The translations under genes were made by a program, and so were the position numbers. Positions 35,406-45,452 of a DNA stretch of 64,000 nucleotides are shown here, piece after piece. Each line of letters starts with the position of its first letter. Position 1 is the stretch's first letter. Source of the stretch: JBCFBK01 sp038562555 (GTDB lineage Bacteria > Bacteroidota > Bacteroidia > Bacteroidales > Prolixibacteraceae); the NCBI GenBank assembly GCA_038562555.1, contig JBCFBK010000007.1, positions 62,001-126,000 of the forward strand, written 5' to 3'. Under the pieces are notes generated by a model, which was given only the letters and a program-made list of their open reading frames with translations, did no database searches and was not told where the DNA came from.

Positions 35406-36773
35406 TCAGGAACGCAGATAAGCGCCTTTTTCAATTAATTCCTGACGCAGTTTTTCGACATTGATCTCCGAAGGAGGCACACCGTCCCGGATCGCCATTT
35501 TCGCCGCACGACCGGCAGCTTCGCCCATCGCCATGCAGGGCGCCATAACGCGTATGGCCGACATGGCCTCGTGGGTAGTCGAAATGCTGCGGCCTGCAAC
35601 CAGCAGGTTTTCAATTTTTAACGGAACCAGCGAACGATAAGGAATATCGTAACAATCTCCGCTCCATTCCAGGGTACAACCTCCGCCCACCGGATGGTGA
35701 ATGTCGAGCGGATAACTTGCCACAGCCACGGAATCATCAAACCGTGCACAACTTAAAATATCATCCCGGTTAAGGATATACTTCCCGACGATCCGCCTTG
35801 TTTCGCGAATACCAAGAAACGGCGCCGTCCTTAAAAGTTGGGCATTTTCAAATCCCGGAACATAGTTGACCAGGTATTTAAAAATATCGGCGATCTGTTG
35901 CCTCGCAACAAACTCGCCCTCCGTCAGGCTGGAAGGATCAGTCCCGTCGACGCCGTTTACCCGCGTCATGTTGATCCATGCCTCCCCTTTTCGCAACCCC
36001 GTGATCACGATGGTTCGCTCGGTTGGTAAATGCAAACCGTCGTCTTTGGCTTTCCTGATCAGGCTTCTTAGTCCGACAACGATAAACTGCGGATTTTTCC
36101 CAAAATATTCATTTGGAATGAAATCGGTTATATACGTCCGGGGTTCATCGGCAATGCTCATCCGTAATTTATCGGTATCCACCTGCCCAAGGCTGAACAT
36201 CAGGGTTGGCGGTTGCACTCCGCCCTGTTCATCACCCTGTTCGCACGGAGCGCCCGACCGAAAAGCAACGTCGGCATCACCGGTGCAGTCAATAATCACT
36301 TTGGCAAGAATTACTTCGCGTCCTGATTTGCTTTCAATGATGATCCCCTTCAAGAGGTTTCCGTCCTTGACCACGCCGGCAAAACTTGTGTACAGCAGCA
36401 CGTGGACACCCCGTTCCTTTAACATCTCAAATGCGACGCCTTTTACAGCTTCCGGCTCCACCAAGGTAATGCTCATATGAAGCGGGCACGGCCGGTGTTC
36501 GCTTACGGCATCCTGTTCTGACAGGCGATCCATGAATTTTTGCGGAAGACCCGTTATGATCTGGTTCCCTTTCTGTCCCAGAAAGCCTAATATGGGCAAA
36601 CCAATTGTCAGGTTGCCGCCCAAAAAACTACGATTCTCTATCAAAGCTACACTTAACCCATCTTCTGCGGCCGCCTGAGCCGCAATAATCCCCGATGGTC
36701 CTCCTCCTACAACCAGTACATCAACGTTCATGCGTACAGGTAACTCCCTTTCAGGCTCAATGATACGTTCCAT
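35406..36773 (-). CDS. FAD-dependent oxidoreductase (FAD_oxidored family)
   Basis: A 455-residue flavoprotein with no signal peptide. VDVLVVGGGPSGIIAAQAAAEDG (GGGPSG at 23-28) binds FAD, ENRSFLGGNLT follows, VIDCTGDADVAFRSGAPCEQGD and LLVAGRSISTTHEAMSAIRVMAPCMAMGEAAG are hallmark blocks of the FAD_oxidored family, whose members are found in many sugar-degradation loci without firm substrates. The longest frame starts at a GTG (36779); I chose the ATG at 36773, 6 bp after the phosphoesterase stop. It is tightly linked to the phosphoesterase and MFS genes upstream and 91 bp from the G1P dehydrogenase. Confidence 0.88.
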   Translation of the reverse strand: MERIIEPERELPVRMNVDVLVVGGGPSGIIAAQAAAEDGLSVALIENRSFLGGNLTIGLPILGFLGQKGNQIITGLPQKFMDRLSEQDAVSEHRPCPLHMSITLVEPEAVKGVAFEMLKERGVHVLLYTSFAGVVKDGNLLKGIIIESKSGREVILAKVIIDCTGDADVAFRSGAPCEQGDEQGGVQPPTLMFSLGQVDTDKLRMSIADEPRTYITDFIPNEYFGKNPQFIVVGLRSLIRKAKDDGLHLPTERTIVITGLRKGEAWINMTRVNGVDGTDPSSLTEGEFVARQQIADIFKYLVNYVPGFENAQLLRTAPFLGIRETRRIVGKYILNRDDILSCARFDDSVAVASYPLDIHHPVGGGCTLEWSGDCYDIPYRSLVPLKIENLLVAGRSISTTHEAMSAIRVMAPCMAMGEAAGRAAKMAIRDGVPPSEINVEKLRQELIEKGAYLRS

Positions 36774-36779
36774 TTGCAC

Positions 36780-37736
36780 TTATTTTACAGGTATTACTAA
36801 TTCGTTTTCCGTTTTTCCCGGAACAGAAACTAAAATATTTTTTTCCGTCAGTCTGATCAACCTCCAGCTTTCCGTGTCCTGAACAAGTGACCCGGTCTGA
36901 ACCTGCGTCAACTCGTTGTTATCGGCGGAGGGAAAAACAGCGACAAGGTTTTTATGATGATGTCCGGACAGAATCAGTTTGGTCGACGGGTGTTTTGCCA
37001 GGGCCGAATAAAGTTCTTTCGATTGCTTCGGGTGAATGGCCGGATCCATTAACGGAATATGCATTAAAATAATTTCCACATCGTTTTCCGATTCATTTAG
37101 TTGATCATTTAACCAGTACAACTGAGCCTTATCGATATAGGGAACTTCAAATTTATCTTCAGGAAGAAACTGGTAAAAACTATCATCCAGAAAAATCAAC
37201 CTGTAGGTGGTCTGGTCCACATTAAAAATTTTACTGTAATACGTCCCGTTTTTAAAACAATCGAAATTTTTCGTCCAGGCTGCCCGGGCACGTCCCGAAA
37301 AATTCTGGGTATGTGTCAACTTTGAATCCCTCCAGTAAAAAGTAAAAAGATCGTGGTTCCCAAGCGTCAGCAATACGGGGGTCCGGTAGTCATTGATAAG
37401 CCTGGAAAATTGCTCTGCCTGAAGGTCCATCATTTTGATATCTTTCGTTTCAGCTTCGAAGAAATCAACCAGATCACCCGTGCCAATGACCAGGTCGCTG
37501 TTTGTCTTTTCAGGAACTTCCTGTAAAAACTGTCTTAGCCTGTTTTCTCCCTGATCATATTGTTTTAATTTCCGGCTTTCGATCATATCCGGGTGGTAAC
37601 CAGCCTGATTGAAAATTACATGGAGATCGGTAATATGCAGAATCTTCAGGGTATCTGCCTGAGCGAAAAGATTCCCGCTGGTCAGGCAGCAAAATAAAAA
37701 TGCCAGCAGTTTCGGTGTTAATTGTAATTTATGCAT
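36780..37736 (-). CDS. Secreted calcineurin-like metallophosphoesterase (CpdA-like)
   Basis: A 318-residue exported phosphoesterase (signal LLAFLFCCLTSGNLFAQA). All metal-site blocks are present: LHITDLHV (D37, H39), GTGDLVD (D88), TLGNHDLF (N127, H128), ILMHIPL (H226) and LILSGHHHKN (H259-H261). Substrates are probably phosphate esters or diesters in the periplasm. The gene is packed 3 bp after an MFS gene and 6 bp before the FAD oxidoreductase gene, so it belongs to the SusCD-MFS-phosphoesterase-oxidoreductase operon. Confidence 0.88.
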   Translation of the reverse strand: MHKLQLTPKLLAFLFCCLTSGNLFAQADTLKILHITDLHVIFNQAGYHPDMIESRKLKQYDQGENRLRQFLQEVPEKTNSDLVIGTGDLVDFFEAETKDIKMMDLQAEQFSRLINDYRTPVLLTLGNHDLFTFYWRDSKLTHTQNFSGRARAAWTKNFDCFKNGTYYSKIFNVDQTTYRLIFLDDSFYQFLPEDKFEVPYIDKAQLYWLNDQLNESENDVEIILMHIPLMDPAIHPKQSKELYSALAKHPSTKLILSGHHHKNLVAVFPSADNNELTQVQTGSLVQDTESWRLIRLTEKNILVSVPGKTENELVIPVK

Positions 37737-37739
37737 GTC

Positions 37740-38990
37740 TTATAATTTTAATTGATTTTCTTCAGGAATCTCCGGCCGGATCATTTTCCACAGCAGGAAC
37801 AGGGCCAGCGGATGAAGAACAGCCATAACCATAAAAATCCAGGTGGTTCCAACGCTTGCCATATACTGTCCGATAAAATAGTTAAAGATAACAGCTCCTG
37901 CGGCTCCGAATCCACCGGCAATACCCAACACGCTCGCTACATTATTGAGCGGGAAAGTCTCAGCAATCAAGACACTTTCCGTGTATATCCAGCTTAAGGC
38001 AACAGCGGCCAGAATGCTGAATTTAATGATCGTCACTGCAACTCCCAGGTTGTCCGGAATTAAGATTACCGGTGCTAAAAATGCGACATAACTCAACATG
38101 ACTTTACGGGAACGCAAGGCCGGTTTTCCGCGCCGAACCATCCAGTCGGACCACGCCGAAGAAGCGATTCCTCCTATGCTGGCTGCCATAAAAGGGATCC
38201 AGCCCACGATCCCTAACTGGGATAAACTCAGTCCCGATTCTTCCATCAAGTAGCCGGGAAGCCAGAACAGAATGAAATACCAGACGGGATCGGTGGTAAA
38301 ACGGATCAGGACAATCCCCCATAAGCTTTTTCTGCCCCAAAGTTGCCCCCAGGTAAAGGCCGTTGATGCTGCCGGTTCTTTGTCGCCTGACACCACATCG
38401 GTCACATATCCTTTGGGTGGTTCTTTGTAAAGCAAAAGCCAGACAAATGCTACTGCAAGGCCCACAACACCAGGAATAATAAACGCGGCATGCCACGAGA
38501 AGGAAATCACCAGCCAGGCAATCAGGGGAGGCGCAATAACTGAACCGATCGTACCTCCCGCAACTGATATACTGTTGGCTGTTGCACGGAGGCGTCCGGA
38601 GAACCACTTTGTCACAACTTTTATCTGAGCCGGGTAGGTTGTTGGCTCTGCCAAACCTAACAGACTTCTGAAAAAGACAAAGGGCAACAGCTTACTTACC
38701 AGACCGCTGCCTATCGAGCTCAACGACCACGTCAGCACGCCCCAAAACATGATTTTACCGGCACCAAACTTATCGACCAACCAACCGGAAACGGGATACA
38801 TGAGTGCGTAACAAATTGTGAACACATTAATTACCAAGGCATATCCCACATCATCGAGCGAAAATTCTTCCTTCAGAATTGGCTTCAGAATGGAGACAAC
38901 CTGCCTGTCCACATAACTGAAAACCGTAATGATAAAAATGATCGCTACGATAAACCATCTCCTTCTTTCCGCACTTATAAATGTAGCCAT
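37740..38990 (-). CDS. MFS transporter, anion:cation symporter (hexuronate/ExuT-like) type
   Basis: A 416-residue 12-helix inner-membrane carrier. FSYVDRQVVSILKPILKEEFSL at the first helix, LVDKFGAGKIMFWGVLTWS after helix 2 and FFRSLLGLAEPTTYPAQIKVVTKWFSGRLRATANSI in helices 4-5 are typical of the ACS family that moves organic anions such as hexuronates, galactonate or phthalate. Cargo is probably a small acidic product made in the periplasm. It follows SusD by 87 bp (with a small stem-loop in the gap) and is 3 bp from the phosphoesterase. Confidence 0.88.
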   Translation of the reverse strand: MATFISAERRRWFIVAIIFIITVFSYVDRQVVSILKPILKEEFSLDDVGYALVINVFTICYALMYPVSGWLVDKFGAGKIMFWGVLTWSLSSIGSGLVSKLLPFVFFRSLLGLAEPTTYPAQIKVVTKWFSGRLRATANSISVAGGTIGSVIAPPLIAWLVISFSWHAAFIIPGVVGLAVAFVWLLLYKEPPKGYVTDVVSGDKEPAASTAFTWGQLWGRKSLWGIVLIRFTTDPVWYFILFWLPGYLMEESGLSLSQLGIVGWIPFMAASIGGIASSAWSDWMVRRGKPALRSRKVMLSYVAFLAPVILIPDNLGVAVTIIKFSILAAVALSWIYTESVLIAETFPLNNVASVLGIAGGFGAAGAVIFNYFIGQYMASVGTTWIFMVMAVLHPLALFLLWKMIRPEIPEENQLKL

Positions 38991-39034
38991 ATTTTAGACT
39001 CCGTTAATTATTTAGAGGCATTGAAAATTTACAA

Positions 39035-39056
39035 TCACCCTAGAAAATAGGGGTGA
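39035..39056 (-). terminator. Short stem-loop after susD
   Basis: TCACCCTA (39035-39042) and TAGGGGTGA (39048-39056) pair around GAAAA with one bulged G, in the 87-bp gap between the SusD stop and the MFS start. No T-run follows. It is placed like the stronger post-susD stem-loops at 28178 and 47055. Confidence 0.4.
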
Positions 39057-39077
39057 GAGATGCGTGTGACCAGGTGA

Positions 39078-40775
39078 TCAATAGCCTGTATTTTGCTTGA
39101 TATTATCATTTATTTGTATCTCTTTCGATGGTATTGGCCAAAGGTACTGCCTTGTCTTGTCAAAATTTCTTTCAACCAAAAGCTTAATAAGACCTGCCTG
39201 GTACATGGCACTAAAATCAGGTATTCCATTTTCATCGATTGCCGGTATGCCAGGGAAAAACCATAAACCTTTATCGACCACCTTTTTCTTCAAATCAGCT
39301 ACATCGAGCATTCCGTATATAGGCCTCGTCAGCGCTTTTTCAGCGATCTTCCAACGGATCAGATCGTAAAACCTCCTGTTTTCCCAGGCGAATTCACTGC
39401 GGCGTTCCGTTCTGACGATCGTTCTAAGCGCAGCCTGACTGGTTGAAACCACTGCAGGATAACTCCCCGTTGCAGAAACATTGACTCCATAAGCCCTAGC
39501 CCTGACCTGATTAATTGCATCCAAAGCTGACTGATCGATTTCATTTAGTTCAATTTTTGCCTCAGCAAACATGAGCAGTACATCGGCATAGCGCATAATG
39601 ATAATATCGAAATCGGTCTGATAGTCATCCGACCAACCTTCGTCTACCCATTTCTTTAATTCCAAACCATTATATGAAGCGTACCGGTCAACACTTCTGT
39701 TGCCTTTATTCGACACCATTGTCCCGGTTAGTACATTTAGGACCTTTGTAGTATAGGGGTTTGGATCATAGATATAACCCAGGTGTGCTGTCCCGAATTC
39801 AACAATGGTCATCGCGCAACGCGGATCACGGTTGGCAAAAGGATTTCTCGGATCGTACAAGGGGGATTCGTCGATCGGAAGCCCGTCAGTACAGGTAAAG
39901 GATGAAAACAAATCCCAGGAAGGCTGAGCAACCGCTGAACCGCCGGCTATCCTTGTAAAGAAATTTTTACATGACCAGGACGAACCAAGTTCAAAGGAAC
40001 GCGGGAGTGCGAAAATCGTTTCCCCGGCATTTTTAGTTTTGGACAGGAAATATTCCCCAAATTTAGGGTAAAGGGAGTATACACCCAGATCCATGCAGGC
40101 TTTCGCAGCATCGCGTACAATATTCCAGTCTGACATGTACAAGGCTGTGCGGGCTTTGAATGCCAATGCAGCTCCTTTTGTTGCTCTGCTCAGCGAAGCG
40201 CCTCCGTAGCTAATCGGCAGGTTTTGAATGGCGATGTCAAAATCTTCATAGACTTTTTCCAGAATCACGTCCTTGTTCGTCCGTCCCATTTTGAATGCCT
40301 CTTCAATCGTCAGAGACTCCGTATAAAAAGGAACATCCCCGTAATGAAAGATAAGTCTCCCATATAAGGCGGCACGCATAAAATGAGCCTCCCCTGTATA
40401 TTGTGCCAATTTTTCCCCGGGAATGACGCTGGCCACTTTATGAAGATTATTTAATATGGTATTGGCCCGTGCAATTCCTTTATACGTATTCAGCCAAAGA
40501 TCCCTTGCTACGCTCCACTCACTGGTAATCGTTCCCTCAACAAAGCCATTGATTGCCTGACGCTGAGTCCAGTCGTCCGTCATCCGGTCCATTTCAAAGT
40601 TAGATTCCCTGTCCCACAGATATTCCCGGTAAAGGTCATTCAAGGCCAAATTAATTTCCGTATCATCAGAATACCAGTTTTCACTTGATCCTTCAGAAAG
40701 TGGATTCAAGTCCAGATCGGCGCAAGAGGTAAAAAGTAAGATGCCGAATAAGCCTGTTATAATTTTATTCTTCAT
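39078..40775 (-). CDS. SusD/RagB-family outer-membrane nutrient-binding lipoprotein
   Basis: A 565-residue SusD-like lipoprotein with lipobox LFTSC (Cys18). I use the ATG at 40775; a longer frame begins with TTG at 40787. Landmarks are SSENWYSDDTEINLALNDLYR, RANTILNNLHKV, GEAHFMRAALYGRLIFHYGDVPFY, RATKGAALAFKARTALYMSDW, MRYADVLLMFAEAKIELNEI, INQVRARAYG, RTERRSEFAWENRRFYDLIRW and YLWPIPSKEIQINDNIKQNTGY. It pairs with the SusC encoded 12 bp upstream. The downstream enzymes point to a phosphorylated or acidic substrate. Confidence 0.95.
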   Translation of the reverse strand: MKNKIITGLFGILLFTSCADLDLNPLSEGSSENWYSDDTEINLALNDLYREYLWDRESNFEMDRMTDDWTQRQAINGFVEGTITSEWSVARDLWLNTYKGIARANTILNNLHKVASVIPGEKLAQYTGEAHFMRAALYGRLIFHYGDVPFYTESLTIEEAFKMGRTNKDVILEKVYEDFDIAIQNLPISYGGASLSRATKGAALAFKARTALYMSDWNIVRDAAKACMDLGVYSLYPKFGEYFLSKTKNAGETIFALPRSFELGSSWSCKNFFTRIAGGSAVAQPSWDLFSSFTCTDGLPIDESPLYDPRNPFANRDPRCAMTIVEFGTAHLGYIYDPNPYTTKVLNVLTGTMVSNKGNRSVDRYASYNGLELKKWVDEGWSDDYQTDFDIIIMRYADVLLMFAEAKIELNEIDQSALDAINQVRARAYGVNVSATGSYPAVVSTSQAALRTIVRTERRSEFAWENRRFYDLIRWKIAEKALTRPIYGMLDVADLKKKVVDKGLWFFPGIPAIDENGIPDFSAMYQAGLIKLLVERNFDKTRQYLWPIPSKEIQINDNIKQNTGY

Positions 40776-40787
40776 TGCTAATTTCAA

Positions 40788-43700
40788 TTAAAATTTAACG
40801 GAAAGTCCAAAATTGAATGATTTCGATATATAGGAAGTGTAGGATACTTCGGGATCCCAACCTTTCGGATAATGGTTGAACGAAAACAGATCAGTTCCGG
40901 TTGCAAAAATCCTTATCCCCTGTAACCGCAGTTTTTCGACAACAGTTTTGGGCAACTTATAGCCAATCGTAATATTTTTCACGCGGAGGTAAGCTCCTTT
41001 AATTAACCAGTAATCCGACATTTCATAATTATTGTTCTCAGCCCCCACATAGGATAGCCGTGGATATTTTGCCGTCAGATTTTGTTCTTGGGTATTATAG
41101 TGGCTCCAATAGTTTCCATCAATGATTTCAGGAGCATTCGTCCATCCGCTCAAAAATGGCTGTACCATTTGCGGAACAACCCTGCTGTTTTGTTTACCAA
41201 CCCCTTGAAGCATTACAGACAGATCAATGCCCTTATAATCGAAACTAAAATTGGCGCCATACAGAAACCGCGGCAGTGACCCGCCAAGCAAAACACGGTC
41301 GTAATCAGGTGTGATCTGACCATCAGGAACGCCGTCCGGTCCGCTAATGTCAACATACCTGATATCACCGGGCTTCACCGACTCGTACAATAACGGAGAT
41401 TCATCCACTTCTCCCTGGGTTTGAAAAAGCCCATCTGACTTATAACCATACCATTCGTTGAATTCGCTCCCTTCTTTCTTAATCTGGCTTCCAAGAAAAA
41501 CAATTCCCCCCAGATCACCCATTTTAGACTTATAATCCGAGAGGTTAAAAGACGCCGAGTAATGAAAGTCTCCAATTTTATCTTTCCATGTCAACTGAGC
41601 CTCCCACCCTTTTGTATCCATAATACCGGTATTCTGGTCGGGATTTTCAAATCCCATAAAATCCGGGATTTCAAGTGCAAGCAGCATATCCTTTGTCTTT
41701 TTCATGTAATAATCACCGGTAAACATAAGCCGGTTGTTCAGGAAATGTGCATCGATCCCTGCATCCCAGGTTTCCGTGGTTTCCCAGGTGATATCATGAA
41801 TGGCATATTGAAATTGCGCCGCAGTCATATTCGAAATGATCTGATTTCCTTCGTAGAAAAATGCATTCGAAAACCCGATAGAGGCCTGATACGGATAATT
41901 TCCAATCCGCTCATTTCCGAGTGTCCCCCATGAGCCCCGGAGCTTCAGGAACGAAAGAAACGACAGATCTTTCATGAATGATTCCTCTGAAATCGCCCAT
42001 CCGGCCGATATGGATGGAAAGGAGGCCCAGCGGTAGTCCGGATGAAACCTGGAAGAACCGTCGTAACGGATATTCGCTTGCAGAAAATACTTATTATTAA
42101 AATCGTAGATGATGCGTCCAAAATAGGAGCGGTACGCTGATTCGGTCGCCGAACCCGAATTGAACTGGTAATCAAGCGGACCAATACTCAAATAAGGATA
42201 ATTTGACAGAATATAATTCTCGCGGGAAGCCCCCAGCGATTCGCTAAATGAACTAAAATCTTCATAGCCGGCCATGACGTTAAAATGATGTGTCCCCTGA
42301 AACGCTGTCGTATAATTGATCAGCAGTTGCTTGGTTAATGTCTTTGAATCGTTTCGGTTCTCGTACAATGATGTACGCTGATGCCCGGCGATATAAGCTG
42401 AAAATAATGCAGGATCCTCGGCATCGTAATAAGGAATCTGTTTGATAAATTCCTTATTCTTAGTAAAATTTAACTGCGGGGCCAGGACACCTGTTATGGT
42501 CAGGTTCTTCACCGGTTTAAAATCGATGGAAGCCTTTCCCATTAATTTATTATGCCTGGAATTACTGAATCCGCCATAGTGTAATACGGCATATTCATTT
42601 GAACCGGATTTTCCTCCTGCAATCCTTCCGTCTTCCCAAACTGCTGCATATACCGGCGCGTATCTGATCGCATCATAAACCGGGTTATCAACCGGTGATC
42701 TGTCAATCGAAGAATTAAACGAAACATCTAAGTTTGCCGACAAATAGCTATTAATGGTAATGTTATTATTTAGCCTTGTCGATATCCTTTCATAGTTCTT
42801 GTGATCATACAGCGCGTCGATATTTTCATAATTAATCGATGCTTTCGACTTTATTTTCTCACCTCCATGCGTGATGGAAATCTGATGACTTTGCCTGGTA
42901 GCATAATCATTCATCAATAAATCAACCCAGTCCGTAACAGGATAATTGTTCGGATCTGTTTTATTCCATTCCAGCCAGTTATCCACTTCATCTTTCGTAT
43001 AGAGCGGGTATTCACCTCCTTCATCATTTCCCGCATCATTCCAGGTTTGTTCATTCGACATTTCGAGGTACCGTTTGGCCCCGACCACCTCGGGAAACGC
43101 AGTTGGCTTTTCAATTCCGAAACTGGCATTGTACTCCATGGTTAACTGTCCGGTTTTGGCCCTTTTTGTCGTAATCAATACCACCCCGGCAGCAGCTCTG
43201 GCTCCGTAAATCGAAGCAGATGCCGCATCTTTTAACACAGAAATATCTTCAATGTCGTTTGAATTTATATCATTGATGTTACTGACCGGCACCCCGTCCA
43301 CGATGATCAACGGATCACTTTCACCAATAGTTGTAATTCCCCGGATCCGTATCGTTGCACCGGCGCCAGGTTCCGAATTGCTTCTCGTCACGGTAACACC
43401 CGGCATGGCTCCCTGCAACGCCTGTGATAACTGGGTGGATTGCCGTTTAGCGATCATCGCACCGTCGACTGTTGCAATCGATCCGGTCAAATCCTTTTTC
43501 TTTAATGTCCCGTAACCGATTGCCACTACTTCCTCAATACCAATGGCATCGTCTGTCATGACCACGTTGATGGTTGTTTTACCGGCAACAGGCAATTCGA
43601 CTGTTTTCATGCCGACAAAAGAAAATACCAGTGTCCCGTTTTCATTCACGTTGGTTATGCGGTACTGGCCATCAAAATCGGTAACCGTACCAATGGCGGT

Positions 43701-43940
43701 TCCCTGTACAACGATCGTCACTCCGGGTAACTGGGCGCCATTTGAATCGGTCACCTTCCCGGTAATTGTCTTTGATTGTTGCTGTTCCGAATTTGCGCTT
43801 TCTGCAAAAAAGGAAGCAGTTGGATTTCCAATTACCTGGCTCCCTATGAAAAAAGCCAATAACAAGCAAATCACTGGCTTCATTTTGATCAAAATTCCAC
43901 AAATTAAAAGACTACTGTCGTGAGCCCGTTTTTCTTTCAT
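40788..43940 (-). CDS. SusC/RagA-family TonB-dependent transporter without STN domain
   Basis: A 1050-residue outer-membrane importer. I use the ATG at 43940 (MKEKRAHDSS); the longer frame needs a TTG at 43970. After the leader (VICLLLAFFIGSQVIG) it goes straight to a CarboxypepD-reg-like domain (ITGKVTDSNGAQLPGVTIVV, LVFSFVGMKTVELP), the TonB-box region EEVVAIGYGTLKKKDLTGS, the plug (IRIRGITTIGESDPLIIVDG, VLKDAASASIYGARAAAGVVLITT) and the barrel ending SFNFGLSVKF. It has no STN domain and no sigma/FecR neighbour, so control must be different; the repeated TTTCGTTTTA boxes upstream are the candidate. First gene of a likely nine-gene operon down to 30634. Confidence 0.95.
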   Translation of the reverse strand: MKEKRAHDSSLLICGILIKMKPVICLLLAFFIGSQVIGNPTASFFAESANSEQQQSKTITGKVTDSNGAQLPGVTIVVQGTAIGTVTDFDGQYRITNVNENGTLVFSFVGMKTVELPVAGKTTINVVMTDDAIGIEEVVAIGYGTLKKKDLTGSIATVDGAMIAKRQSTQLSQALQGAMPGVTVTRSNSEPGAGATIRIRGITTIGESDPLIIVDGVPVSNINDINSNDIEDISVLKDAASASIYGARAAAGVVLITTKRAKTGQLTMEYNASFGIEKPTAFPEVVGAKRYLEMSNEQTWNDAGNDEGGEYPLYTKDEVDNWLEWNKTDPNNYPVTDWVDLLMNDYATRQSHQISITHGGEKIKSKASINYENIDALYDHKNYERISTRLNNNITINSYLSANLDVSFNSSIDRSPVDNPVYDAIRYAPVYAAVWEDGRIAGGKSGSNEYAVLHYGGFSNSRHNKLMGKASIDFKPVKNLTITGVLAPQLNFTKNKEFIKQIPYYDAEDPALFSAYIAGHQRTSLYENRNDSKTLTKQLLINYTTAFQGTHHFNVMAGYEDFSSFSESLGASRENYILSNYPYLSIGPLDYQFNSGSATESAYRSYFGRIIYDFNNKYFLQANIRYDGSSRFHPDYRWASFPSISAGWAISEESFMKDLSFLSFLKLRGSWGTLGNERIGNYPYQASIGFSNAFFYEGNQIISNMTAAQFQYAIHDITWETTETWDAGIDAHFLNNRLMFTGDYYMKKTKDMLLALEIPDFMGFENPDQNTGIMDTKGWEAQLTWKDKIGDFHYSASFNLSDYKSKMGDLGGIVFLGSQIKKEGSEFNEWYGYKSDGLFQTQGEVDESPLLYESVKPGDIRYVDISGPDGVPDGQITPDYDRVLLGGSLPRFLYGANFSFDYKGIDLSVMLQGVGKQNSRVVPQMVQPFLSGWTNAPEIIDGNYWSHYNTQEQNLTAKYPRLSYVGAENNNYEMSDYWLIKGAYLRVKNITIGYKLPKTVVEKLRLQGIRIFATGTDLFSFNHYPKGWDPEVSYTSYISKSFNFGLSVKF

Positions 43941-43998
43941 AATTTTTAGGTGTTTGTTGGTTTCTATCAAGGCGAAATGGTTATGTATCTATTAAAAG

Positions 43999-44127
43999 TA
44001 TCGTTTTATGTCTATATTATTCAAATATTATTTCGTTTTACAACTGTAAATATATCTCATCTTTTTAAAGATAGCAAATATAAACAAACAAATTTCGTTT
44101 TACATACTTTTCAGATCATTCTCAAGT
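43999..44127 (-). promoter_or_regulatory. Upstream regulatory element with three TTTCGTTTTA-type boxes
   Basis: Boxes TATCGTTTTA (43999-44008), TTTCGTTTTA (44031-44040) and TTTCGTTTTA (44093-44102) precede the SusC gene, with their CG steps 32 and 62 bp apart, close to whole helical turns. The segment 44031-44127 aligns over its whole length with 53882-53979; the last 39 bases match at 33 positions without gaps. A TATATTTG (minus strand, 44082-44075) fits the -7 promoter consensus. The boxes resemble TTCG/CGAA sites of DeoR/GlpR repressors, and such a gene lies at 54200. Confidence 0.6.
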
Positions 44128-44161
44128 ACTAAATGCAAGCCCTTGAATCATTTTAGTATCA

Positions 44162-45394
44162 TCAGGATTTTACCGGATCCGGCAGGGTGATGAATTTTGT
44201 TAAAAATGCACTCAACAGATATAATCCGGTCAGTATCCAGATCACTCCCTCACTCCCCACCATTCCGTAGAATAATCCGACCAGGGCCGGGCCTGCAAAC
44301 ACCGAAAGTCCGGCGCCCAGATTCAGCACAGACATGGCAGCCCCTTTGTCCTCCCGAACAAGCGAAGGGATCAGGGCCGACAACGGCACGTAACCTGCCA
44401 GCATGGCACCCCAGAAAACACCGGCAGAAATAACGACCCAGAAGCTCCCGGAGAATAACAGGGGCGAATAATAAAACAGGAGTGTACCGACAGCACATCC
44501 AACGCCTCCAAACCAGATCACGGTGTTGCGCCAGCCAACATGATCGCCCACATATCCAAAAATCAAGTTGAAAATAATATTACTCGTAAAAATTGTTCCC
44601 CAGATCTGCAGCCATTCAGTCGTGCTGAAACCATGTTCCATCATATACATGGGCAGAAAAACGGGGAAGGCAAACTGAGCTGTTGTGTTAATGATCCGGA
44701 CAATCCCACCCAACAATACCTTGGGTTCGTTTTTCATGATGGTGATGCCCTTCATCAGGTCTTCTGCCTTTGATTTCGCACCGGTCCGTTCCACCTTTGA
44801 GAACCGGTTGATTACCAGCGCAAAAAAGGCGCCGATCAGGGCCCATAGCACCGAGGTCCACAGGGTGTCGATATGGCCCAACCTGACAATGGCCCAACTG
44901 GAATAATAGGCTCCCAGGACGTTCAGTCCGCCGGTAAATACAAACCAAAACCAGCCTACGGCCCTTCCCAGTTGTTGTTTGGGCGTATTATAGGCAATCC
45001 AGACCAGAAAGGAATAAGCAAACAACGGATAGCCCAACCCCCGGAATGCATAGGTCAGCAACATCACCGGATAATTGAGATCAGGGATACCCAACCCGAC
45101 AAATCCGACGGTTCCGAGTAAGTACAGCAACAAACCATAAAACATGACTTTCCGGGCGCCATACGTTTCAGCCAGGACTCCTGAAAGCCAGGATGAGAGG
45201 CCAATTGTGATGCCATAAACCGTAAAAAGGGCCGCAGATTCCTGGATGCTCAATCCACGGTCGACCAGGTAAGGACTTAACCACCCCTGCTCAATCCCAT
45301 CGCCCATCATAAAAATCAGGATTCCCAGATAGCCCCAAGACAGGAACTGAAATGATCCGGCTTTTCCCCAAAGGATTTGTCTTACTGTCTGCAT
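44162..45394 (-). CDS. MFS transporter, polyol permease-like (RbtT/DalT/CsbX group)
   Basis: A 410-residue 12-helix inner-membrane carrier. The N-terminus LSWGYLGILIFMMGDGIEQGWLSPYL, VYGITIGLSSWLSGVLAETYGARKVMFYG and YAFRGLGYPLFAYSFLVWIAYNTP match, from recall, the ribitol/arabitol permease group. If so, it imports a polyol, a logical end product of dephosphorylating a polyol-phosphate polymer. It ends the lipoprotein-SusC-SusD-phosphoesterase operon, 58 bp after the phosphoesterase. Only a weak imperfect stem was seen after its stop. Confidence 0.8.
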   Translation of the reverse strand: MQTVRQILWGKAGSFQFLSWGYLGILIFMMGDGIEQGWLSPYLVDRGLSIQESAALFTVYGITIGLSSWLSGVLAETYGARKVMFYGLLLYLLGTVGFVGLGIPDLNYPVMLLTYAFRGLGYPLFAYSFLVWIAYNTPKQQLGRAVGWFWFVFTGGLNVLGAYYSSWAIVRLGHIDTLWTSVLWALIGAFFALVINRFSKVERTGAKSKAEDLMKGITIMKNEPKVLLGGIVRIINTTAQFAFPVFLPMYMMEHGFSTTEWLQIWGTIFTSNIIFNLIFGYVGDHVGWRNTVIWFGGVGCAVGTLLFYYSPLLFSGSFWVVISAGVFWGAMLAGYVPLSALIPSLVREDKGAAMSVLNLGAGLSVFAGPALVGLFYGMVGSEGVIWILTGLYLLSAFLTKFITLPDPVKS

Positions 45395-45452
45395 TGCTTT
45401 ATATTCTTATTATTTCTTTTTATACACTTTCCTGCTTCATCAACATCCTTTA

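Noticed and set aside
44119..44158. Possible terminator after the polyol permease gene
   Set aside because: Only an imperfect 8-bp pairing (ACTAAAATG/CATTTAGT) with a bulge and no T-run, and the region overlaps the conserved regulatory element.
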